Positions 27,452 to 33,901 of a stretch of 64,000 bases of DNA are shown piece after piece. How positions within the stretch are numbered: the stretch's first letter is position 1; every line of letters begins with the position of its first letter. This stretch comes from Desulfosarcina sp. BuS5 (lineage in GTDB: Bacteria > Desulfobacterota > Desulfobacteria > Desulfobacterales > BuS5): contig NZ_CP087952.1 in NCBI RefSeq assembly GCF_028752835.1, positions 2,833,041-2,897,040 of the forward strand. Direction: 5' to 3'. The notes below the pieces were generated by a model that was not told the DNA's origin, did no database searches, and worked only from the letters and a program-made list of their open reading frames with translations. A program made the position numbers and the translations under genes.

Positions 27452-27914
27452 CAAGGACAATATTTACGTGATAGAGAAGGTGTTGGCCCCAATCTACCTA
27501 TAGTTCTTCCGCTCATATGTTTTCCCGATGGCATAATAAGGTACTCCCCATTGTCAAGACAAAAAACAAGGTTTTTTAAGGTGCGCTTTTGAGCTATAAA
27601 TAATCCTGAAAATTAAAAAAATAATAGTAAATAAAAAAAATATGTTTCTGTTTATCATAAAAATGTTCATAAACAACTTAACTAATTGATTTAATAAATA
27701 ATAATACCATTCTAAAATGTTCATAACTTATTGATAAAATGTTTATAACTTTTTTGTATCTCATTAACATACTGTTAAAATTCAATATTAATATGTTTAT
27801 AACTTATGCCGCACGTTGAATAGGGCATTCACCAAAATATATTATTTTTACAACCTCACATTGATCACCATTGCTGATAAATCTTGCCTGTTACTTCCTT
27901 TAATTTGTCCGATC
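27452..27914. other. AT-rich non-coding region with iteron-like repeats
   Basis: At 27649, 27714, 27737 and 27790 the sequence repeats variants of AAAATGTTCATAACTT / AATATGTTTATAACTT, four direct copies over about 150 bp. They lie just past the 3' end of the small minus-strand gene 27915-28112. No coding frame is supported. Confidence 0.5.
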
Positions 27915-28112
27915 TTAACTATCAATTTCGTAATCATCCGGCAAATTCAAAAAATCTTTTTTCGCCAATTGACTCTCAATTAAATAACCAATTTGACCAT
28001 TCCTCTTGAGCTGTGAAATCATCCACTGTGGTAATCTAATTGTCACAAGCTCTCGTTTCAAATGGTCTGGTTTCTTTTTTCGACCAGCCCCTGCACGTTT
28101 TCCTCCTCTCAT
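27915..28112 (-). CDS. Small basic protein, putative ribbon-helix-helix regulator
   Basis: 65 aa. The N-terminus MRGGKRAGAGRKKKPDHLK is the Arg/Gly/Lys-rich tag seen in small plasmid and phage DNA-binding proteins; then a strand-helix-like VTIRLPQWMISQLKRNGQIGYLIESQL that could form a ribbon-helix-helix core. Preceded by GGAGG (28120-28125 on the minus strand). An inverted repeat upstream (28152-28205) may be its operator. Function inferred from pattern only. Confidence 0.62.
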   Translation of the reverse strand: MRGGKRAGAGRKKKPDHLKRELVTIRLPQWMISQLKRNGQIGYLIESQLAKKDFLNLPDDYEIDS

Positions 28113-28151
28113 TTTTTTACCTCCAAAACATATAGCATGTTGAATTAAGTG

Positions 28152-28205
28152 TAACGCTATTCAAAAAATCATCCTAAAAATACGCTATATATTTGATTAG
28201 CGTTA
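28152..28205. promoter_or_regulatory. Inverted repeat upstream of the small regulator gene
   Basis: TAACGCTATTCAAA (28152-28165) pairs with TTTGATTAGCGTTA (28192-28205) with one mismatch, and a third TACGCTATA half-site lies between. It is 40-95 bp upstream of the minus-strand start at 28112, where an autoregulatory operator would be expected. Confidence 0.45.
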
Positions 28206-28346
28206 TGCAATATTCAAATAAACTCTACTACCAACTGATTATGTGTTGGATAGTACGCTTTTATCTTGTTTGCAGCAGGAAACATTTTTTATAATATCAA
28301 TACGACTTAATGGTATTCTAATTAATTATACAAAGTGGTTCTGAAA

Positions 28347-29141
28347 TTACCCTGGAAAAGTTTTAAAATATATCTCTGCCGGGGTCTGGTAATCCAAAGA
28401 TTGATGGAGTCGTTCATTATTGTAAAAGCCAAAATATTCTCCAATGTTTTGAATAGCCTCCCTGACGGTCTCATAATTGTGAAGATAAACACGTTCATAT
28501 TTCACGGTACGCCAAAGGCGCTCTACGAAAATGTTATCCAGAGCACGGCCCCGGCCGTCCATGCTGATCTTCACATCGGCTTTTTTTAAAACGCCGGTAA
28601 AGGCATCACTGGTAAACTGACTGCCTTGATCCGTGTTAAAAATCTTAGGTTTTGCAATTTTTAAGGCACCCTGTAAGGCTTTTATACAAAAATCCTTATC
28701 CAATGTGGTTGAAAATTCGTAGCTCAGGACATACCGACTAAACCAGTCTATCACTGCTACAAGATAGATAAAACCTGAATTCAAACGGATATAGGTAATA
28801 TCCGTTGACCACACCTGGTCAACTTGCTCAATGGAAACGCCTCGCAGCAAGTATGGATAAATTTTATGCTCTTTTGATGCTTTGCTCAAATTTGGTTTTG
28901 GATATATAGCTTCAAGTCCCATAAGCCGCATCAAACGTCTTATTCGTTTAGGATTAACAGTGTGCCCTTGTCGCTTTAATACGGCCGTCATTTTTTCAAC
29001 ACCGTAGAACGGATATCGGGTATATTCTTCGTCTATCAATCGCATGAGAGCCAGGTTATAGCTCTCATCTTTGCAGGATTGATAGTAATAGGTTGATCTG
29101 TTTATTCCCAAAAGATCACACTGGCGCATTACCGGTATCAA
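28347..29141 (-). CDS. IS3-family transposase OrfB (integrase catalytic domain)
   Basis: 264 aa. rve integrase core with DDE residues in WSTDITYIRLNSGFIYL, FNTDQGSQFTSDAF and ALDNIFVERLWRTVKYE, and an N-terminal HTH_21-like MTAVLKRQGHTVNPKRIRRLMRLMGL. In the native protein it is made as an OrfAB fusion by -1 frameshifting. It looks intact. Confidence 0.93.
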   Translation of the reverse strand: MIPVMRQCDLLGINRSTYYYQSCKDESYNLALMRLIDEEYTRYPFYGVEKMTAVLKRQGHTVNPKRIRRLMRLMGLEAIYPKPNLSKASKEHKIYPYLLRGVSIEQVDQVWSTDITYIRLNSGFIYLVAVIDWFSRYVLSYEFSTTLDKDFCIKALQGALKIAKPKIFNTDQGSQFTSDAFTGVLKKADVKISMDGRGRALDNIFVERLWRTVKYERVYLHNYETVREAIQNIGEYFGFYNNERLHQSLDYQTPAEIYFKTFPG

Positions 29142-29175
29142 AGAATGATTCGGCTCAATGTATTGACGCTTTATA

Positions 29176-29466
29176 TCAATTGAGAAGGTTAGATTTTTTT
29201 TTTAGCCAGTCCAATTCGACCTTTAATTGGCCGATTTGCTGGTAAAGCTCCGCCTGGAATTCTTCAGCGTCTTTTTCTTTTTTTTGACGCTTTTTTGAAA
29301 ATATATCGGGCAATTCTTCTAATAGACGCTTTCGCCATTGATTTATTTGATTTGAATGAACTCCATATTCACTAGATAGTTGAGAAATCGTCTTTTCCTT
29401 TTTAACCGTTTCAAGCGCTACTTTAGCTTTGAATGATGCACTGTAATTTTTTCGAATTTTACCCAT
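29176..29466 (-). CDS. IS3-family transposase OrfA
   Basis: 96 aa. HTH domain (YSASFKAKVALETVKKEKTI, EYGVHSNQINQWRKRLLE) followed by a leucine-zipper-like helix. Near its end the minus strand has a run of ten A (T-run 29194-29203), the expected slip site for programmed -1 frameshifting into orfB. Preceded by AGGAGG at 29473-29478 (minus strand). Confidence 0.92.
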   Translation of the reverse strand: MGKIRKNYSASFKAKVALETVKKEKTISQLSSEYGVHSNQINQWRKRLLEELPDIFSKKRQKKEKDAEEFQAELYQQIGQLKVELDWLKKKSNLLN

Positions 29467-29641
29467 TGATGAGCCTCCTTTTTGTTGATCAGGATATACT
29501 CATTTTACACCTTAAACAACTGTCCAGTTTTTGGGGAGTATTATACATTTTTACACCGCCGCTAACAAATATATTTTGAATTATTGACGGCATTTTGTTA
29601 TGGTCTACGCAAATTTTACTGAAAATATTGAAGGTGCCTGA

Positions 29642-29947
29642 ATGACATATGATAGATTGCAAGCAAAAATAATCCCTGGCAAACATTGTAGCTTTTGTGG
29701 AAACGATTCTGTTTCTTTAATAAAAACAAAATGTTGTGATCAATGGATTTGCTGTGACACTTCTTTTGCATCTATAAAAGGTGGAGATTATTGCCAATAT
29801 CATCACGAGCACGAGAGTCTCTGTCATTTTCATTACAATAACAGCCATTCAGGGATATGGCAGGAGTGCAAAGAATGCCGGGATTTGGTTGGGGAAGATA
29901 ATTTTAATGCTGCATTTCATGACCCCAACAATGTGCCAAGATATTAA
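29642..29947 (+). CDS. Small Cys/His-rich protein, putative zinc binder
   Basis: 101 aa. Contains CSFCG, KCCDQWICCDTSF, YCQYHHEHESLCHFHY and ECKECRDL: about ten Cys and several His, enough for two or three zinc sites. Similar short proteins exist as uncharacterised families (from memory); no function is known to me. A weak GAAGGTG precedes the start. It stands alone between the IS3 element and a thioesterase gene. Confidence 0.65.
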   Translation: MTYDRLQAKIIPGKHCSFCGNDSVSLIKTKCCDQWICCDTSFASIKGGDYCQYHHEHESLCHFHYNNSHSGIWQECKECRDLVGEDNFNAAFHDPNNVPRY

Positions 29948-30068
29948 TCGCACTCATGATAGGGCCAAAAGTTGAGCAAAAAAAGTAGCCACAAAACTGA
30001 GTTTTTGGACACCCCAGACTATGTGGACTCACCTCAGACTTCAAGCCCCTCATACAAGGAAATATATT

Positions 30069-30563
30069 ATGATAAGCTTAAAAAAACCGATGCAGGACAT
30101 TATTCCGGGAGAAACCCCGGGTCGTGATTGTTTTGGGTGTGGAGCTGATAATCCGCACGGTCTCCACCTTAAGAGTTACATGGAAGGTGATATAGCCGTG
30201 AGCCGGTTTACGCCCGAGCCATACCATATTGCTTTTCCAGGAATCGTAAACGGAGGTATTATCGCAACCATAATTGATTGTCATGGAATATGGGCTTCCA
30301 TCGGTTATTATATCTTGCATTATAAACCTGAAGTAATAGACAGACCGAATGTGATGTATGTAACCAGAAAATTGACAATTGAATATCTGAAACCGACTCC
30401 AATGGGAGAACTTGCCCTGCGAGGCTGGGTAACAAAAGAGTGCGGTCGTTCATCAACTGCCCAGGTTGAACTGTTTTCAAAAGATCAACTTTGTGCGTGT
30501 GGCGAAGTTGTTGGCGTGCGCCTTCCTACTTTTGACCTTATGTCAAATTTTAAAATCGGGTAA
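30069..30563 (+). CDS. PaaI-type hotdog thioesterase with repeat-derived C-terminus
   Basis: 164 aa from the ATG at 30069 (in-frame 30021 start lacks a ribosome site). Hotdog fold: CFGCGADNPHGLHLK, FPGIVNGGIIATIIDCHGIWAS, VTRKLTIEYLKPTPMGELALRG. It hydrolyses acyl-CoA thioesters; substrate unknown. The last eight or so codons (DLMSNFKIG) are encoded by half a copy of the palindromic repeat found at 19002 and 53856, so the natural C-terminus has been replaced. Confidence 0.83.
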   Translation: MISLKKPMQDIIPGETPGRDCFGCGADNPHGLHLKSYMEGDIAVSRFTPEPYHIAFPGIVNGGIIATIIDCHGIWASIGYYILHYKPEVIDRPNVMYVTRKLTIEYLKPTPMGELALRGWVTKECGRSSTAQVELFSKDQLCACGEVVGVRLPTFDLMSNFKIG

Positions 30564-30580
30564 TTATCTTACAATCTATA
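30541..30580. repeat. Half copy of the variable-centre palindromic repeat
   Basis: TGTCAAATTTTAAAATC.GGTAATTATCT.ACAATCTATA is the right half of the elements at 19002-19120 and 53856-53984. It supplies the stop codon and final residues of the thioesterase gene. Confidence 0.8.
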
Positions 30581-30617
30581 GCTTAAATTGAAATCAAATG
30601 GGTAATGGGTCAGGCGC

Positions 30618-31778
30618 ATGATAGCAAAAAAAGATATCAAAAAAGCACTAGAAAAAAACGAGCTTGACTATTTTTATCAGCCAAAAGTGTCAGCAATCAC
30701 AGGTGACATTGTTGGTGCAGAGGCTCTTATTAGATGGATAAAACCGGATGGAAAAGTCATACCCCCGGGTGCTTTTATTCCTCTTGCTGAAGAAAGTGGT
30801 CTAATCAAAGAAATCACACTACAGTTATTCAAAAAATTAGAACGTAGTATTAAGCTTATTCACGAAATAAAACCATTGTGTGTTTCATTTAATGTTACTG
30901 CGGATGACTTGGAGACTGACAAGCTGTCGCAAGAGATTATTGATGCGCTTAAAGAAAAAAGGTTAACTCCAAGCAGCCTGGAATTAGAAATAACAGAATC
31001 AAAACTAATCAAGTCGAAACCATCAGTTAAGAACAATCTGAATAGAATCGTTGATATTGGTGTTGGGGTTGCTATGGATGATTTTGGGACAGGTTATTCG
31101 TCACTAAACGTTTTGTCAAATTACCCATTTTCAACTCTTAAATTAGATTATAATCTTATAAATGGTATCACAAGCGACAATAAAAAAAAATTCATCACTA
31201 AAACAGCTATCAGGATGGCGCACTTGTTGAAAATCGATATTGTTGCGGAAGGAGTAGATAATAAGCAGCAATATAATCTGTTACAGTATATGGGATGTAC
31301 TATAATACAAGGCTATTTGATAAGTAAACCGTTACCACTTGATGAATTTATAGACTTTCTCAAAAGAGATATTCGTTATCCAGGGAGTACAGCGGGTAAA
31401 CTTCACATGATCTCTATAGATCATATCTTATGGTATAGAGATTTTGTTTACTATGTTATGTCAAGATTACAAAAAATAAGCTATATATCTTTTCCTCCAC
31501 CAATACCATCCCCTCACCAATGTATGTTTGGAGAATGGTTTTATAAAGAGGGTAAAACATTTCTAACGGAAAGTCTTTCTGACCAATCTGTAAAAGAACT
31601 AGAAAAACTGCACCTAAGCATTCATGATGAGGCACAAAAAATTATTGAAATTTTTAAACAACGTGTTGAAACCACACAATATTATGCTGATATATTAATT
31701 AATTTTAACAGATTTCATCAAGACTTCATCAATAAACTACAGGAGTGTGAGAACTCTCTTGTATATAGTATCTGCTGA
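30618..31778 (+). CDS. EAL-domain c-di-GMP phosphodiesterase with CZB zinc-sensing domain
   Basis: 386 aa. The EAL domain (about 5-245) has AEALIRWIKPDGK, LELEITESKL, AMDDFGTGYSSL, STLKLDYNLI, IVAEGVDNKQQ and IQGYLISKPL, so metal and c-di-GMP ligands look complete. Residues about 260-380 form a chemoreceptor zinc-binding (CZB) domain: the helix with His in SIDHILWYRDFVYY, the signature CMFGEWFYKEGK, and HLSIHDEAQKI. CZB domains usually regulate diguanylate cyclases or chemoreceptors, so zinc- or redox-controlled c-di-GMP hydrolysis is inferred. Confidence 0.88.
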   Translation: MIAKKDIKKALEKNELDYFYQPKVSAITGDIVGAEALIRWIKPDGKVIPPGAFIPLAEESGLIKEITLQLFKKLERSIKLIHEIKPLCVSFNVTADDLETDKLSQEIIDALKEKRLTPSSLELEITESKLIKSKPSVKNNLNRIVDIGVGVAMDDFGTGYSSLNVLSNYPFSTLKLDYNLINGITSDNKKKFITKTAIRMAHLLKIDIVAEGVDNKQQYNLLQYMGCTIIQGYLISKPLPLDEFIDFLKRDIRYPGSTAGKLHMISIDHILWYRDFVYYVMSRLQKISYISFPPPIPSPHQCMFGEWFYKEGKTFLTESLSDQSVKELEKLHLSIHDEAQKIIEIFKQRVETTQYYADILINFNRFHQDFINKLQECENSLVYSIC

Positions 31779-31888
31779 ATTTCTTTTTTATGAAAGAAAT
31801 GCTTTGCTATCCATAGCAGTATATGCCATTTTTTAAATTGCAGCTAAATGGTATTTTAAGCACTCTAAAAAGGATAGGAGGTATTCTG

Positions 31889-33205
31889 ATGATAAAAAAT
31901 ACTTTTGAAGAAGTTCTTTCTGATGAATGGGTGAAAGCAAATATAACCAATCCAGTTCAGGAATTGGTTATTATCCGTGGGATAATTCCATGGCAAAAAA
32001 TGATTACAAAGTTGTGTAAATTTTATAACACCAGTCAGGGTGCTTTTGGAAAATCTCTCAGGATGATGACAGCGATTTTGATTTGTATAAAATACTATCA
32101 ATTAAGTGATAGGCAAATGGTTAAGCATATAAAAGAAAACCACTATATTCAATATTTTTGTAACATCACAAATGAGGAATTGCAAACATGCCTGGATCCG
32201 AGTTCTATATGTGTATTTCGAAAACGTATAGGTGAAGAAGGTGTTGAAATTATAGAAAAAGAAGTTTTTGAGGTTCTACGCAAAGCTGGGATAATACAGG
32301 GTGATAATGCTATGATAGATTCAAGCGTATTGAAAAATAACGTTATCTATCCAAATGATGTACATTTAATTTTTAAAGCTTTTGACAAAATGAAACAATT
32401 TGCCGTTTTGCATCAAATCTCCTTGTGGTGGGACAATAATGAAGTAAAAAAATTATGGCGAGAATTTTTTTTGAACAAAAAACAAAACCGTTTGGAATGG
32501 TTACTCAAATTTAATATATTATTTATTCCTGCTCTAAAAATATTTGATAAAAAAGTTGAATCATTAAAGACCACAAAGAAAAAACAAATAAAAGCTGACA
32601 ATATGTTTGCTATTCTTACTATTCTTGAAGCACAAACCTTAGAAAAACTCGAAGGTAAAAAACAGATAAAAAACCGGATTGTATCCATTGATGAACCGGA
32701 TGCCCGCCCGATTGTAAAAGGAAAAGAGCATCCGAAGTGTGAATTCGGCACAACAATGGAAATGACTTTCAATAGGGAAGGATTCATGATTACCATTGAA
32801 AATTTTATCGGTAATCCAAATGATAAAACGCTTTTTGCTGGAACACTCGAACAGTTCAAAAAACGGATGAAAGGCGAACCGGAAAATATTATTACCGACC
32901 TTGGTTACAGAAGCAATGGTAATTTTAAAATTGCAGACAATATCAGTAACGTTTTTTTGGGGCGTAAAAAAGATGTATCCGAAGAAAAACAGAGTTTTTG
33001 CTGTAAAGCCCGTTCAGCAACAGAAGGTTTCATAGCTATTGCAAAAAATATTAGAGGTTTTGGATGCAGTCTTTATAGAGGATTTGAAGGAGACCGTATA
33101 TGGTCATTGCTTTGTCAAACCGCTTATAATCTTAAAAAGTTTATTCAGCTTCTAATGGGAGAAAAGATTGAAGAAAAAAAACTGATGAAACTCGGGCTGG
33201 CATAA
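31889..33205 (+). CDS. IS5/IS1182-type transposase
   Basis: 438 aa from the ATG that follows GGAGGTATTCTG (upstream in-frame ATG at 31823 rejected). InsH-like N-terminus (RMMTAILICIKYYQLSDRQMVKHI), first Asp in DNAMIDSSVL, second in IITDLGYRSNGNF, and a C-terminal Glu block SATEGFIAIAKNIRGFG. It looks intact. Element ends could not be fixed; TGGTATTTTAA occurs near both sides (31849 and, inverted, 33313). Confidence 0.85.
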   Translation: MIKNTFEEVLSDEWVKANITNPVQELVIIRGIIPWQKMITKLCKFYNTSQGAFGKSLRMMTAILICIKYYQLSDRQMVKHIKENHYIQYFCNITNEELQTCLDPSSICVFRKRIGEEGVEIIEKEVFEVLRKAGIIQGDNAMIDSSVLKNNVIYPNDVHLIFKAFDKMKQFAVLHQISLWWDNNEVKKLWREFFLNKKQNRLEWLLKFNILFIPALKIFDKKVESLKTTKKKQIKADNMFAILTILEAQTLEKLEGKKQIKNRIVSIDEPDARPIVKGKEHPKCEFGTTMEMTFNREGFMITIENFIGNPNDKTLFAGTLEQFKKRMKGEPENIITDLGYRSNGNFKIADNISNVFLGRKKDVSEEKQSFCCKARSATEGFIAIAKNIRGFGCSLYRGFEGDRIWSLLCQTAYNLKKFIQLLMGEKIEEKKLMKLGLA

Positions 33206-33523
33206 GCCGAACAAGGATTTTATCAAAAATAGTTGATTTTAAAAAATATGCGGATAGGAGAGGTGCGTCTATAGGTGTTAACAATTTGCCGTTTTTTACC
33301 AAAATTCAATTAAAATACCACAAATGAGCTTAAAATTTTAGATTAAAATTCTCTATGATTAATATATGAACAATGCTGATATACTATGTTATTATCGAAA
33401 TTCAGCGGATACTATATAGTTACCTGACTCCGTTGGATTGAAAAAACCTAACGAATAAAGATAGATTGTGAGAACGAAGCGAACCACAATTTTATCCGGT
33501 TGTTATGTTGGTAGAGGAGTTTA
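33206..33523. other. Non-coding region with a loop-conserved hairpin
   Basis: No gene is supported. At about 33466-33491 the arms ATTGTG/CACAAT enclose AGAACGAAGCGAAC, a loop resembling those in the 17762-17963 cluster and the 230-bp MITEs. Confidence 0.45.
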
Positions 33524-33802
33524 GGGACGCCCTTTATATTTCCATATTTACAGTTTTAGGCTTCAGAATCGTTGTACTATTGTTTCTCCTCGCTTTACTG
33601 ATTGACTCACCCAGGCCAATGAGAACCGTAAATGTGAACATTTCACCAGCGCCCACCAGTTTCCCCCAATAACCATCATTTCAAAACTGTAAATGTAAAA
33701 GGCCAACCTCCCACAAAGTTCGGCTGGCTCAACCTGCATAAGATCACACACCCTGGATGCAAGCTTTTCAAGGTCAAGGAGGTGAACATATTGGGTAAGC
33801 AT
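33524..33802 (-). pseudogene. RAYT (IS200-like) transposase C-terminal relic; long copy of the mini-element
   Basis: The first ~170 bp match the 206-bp repeat, then the minus-strand frame continues into a longer REP-associated transposase tail: LTQYVHLLDLEKLASRVCDL, VEPAELCGRL ... LAWVSQSVKRGETIVQRF. It lacks the HUH and Tyr catalytic part. It shows the parental gene from which the short copies derive. Beyond it, 33828-33875 holds GGACGTCCC and two AAGTGCG direct repeats of REP type. Confidence 0.7.
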
Positions 33803-33901
33803 GTTTTGGAAATCACAGACATTTTCCGTTGGACGTCCCCCCTAAGTGCGCGTCCCTTAAGTGCGCTCGAGTAAAAAATCGCTCAATTTAGATTGTGCCC
33901 C

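Larger units (their letters stand above)
28330..29560 (-). mobile_element. IS3-family insertion sequence, ends approximate
   Basis: Contains orfA and orfB in the usual overlapping order. I could not find convincing matching terminal repeats; the stretch GTCCAGTTTTTGGGGAGT near 29522-29539 looks like an IS3 5' end, but its partner beyond 28346 is not evident, so boundaries are estimates. Confidence 0.65.

Noticed and set aside
27640-27800. CRISPR array
   Set aside because: The repeats are short, degenerate and unevenly spaced, with no cas genes anywhere in the window; iteron-like is the better description.
31823-33340. Exact ends of the IS5/IS1182-type element
   Set aside because: Only TGGTATTTTAA is shared in inverted form; too short to fix the boundaries.
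33563-33802. 79-codon minus-strand frame as an independent gene
   Set aside because: It is the C-terminal tail of a RAYT transposase inside the repeat family and lacks the catalytic half.
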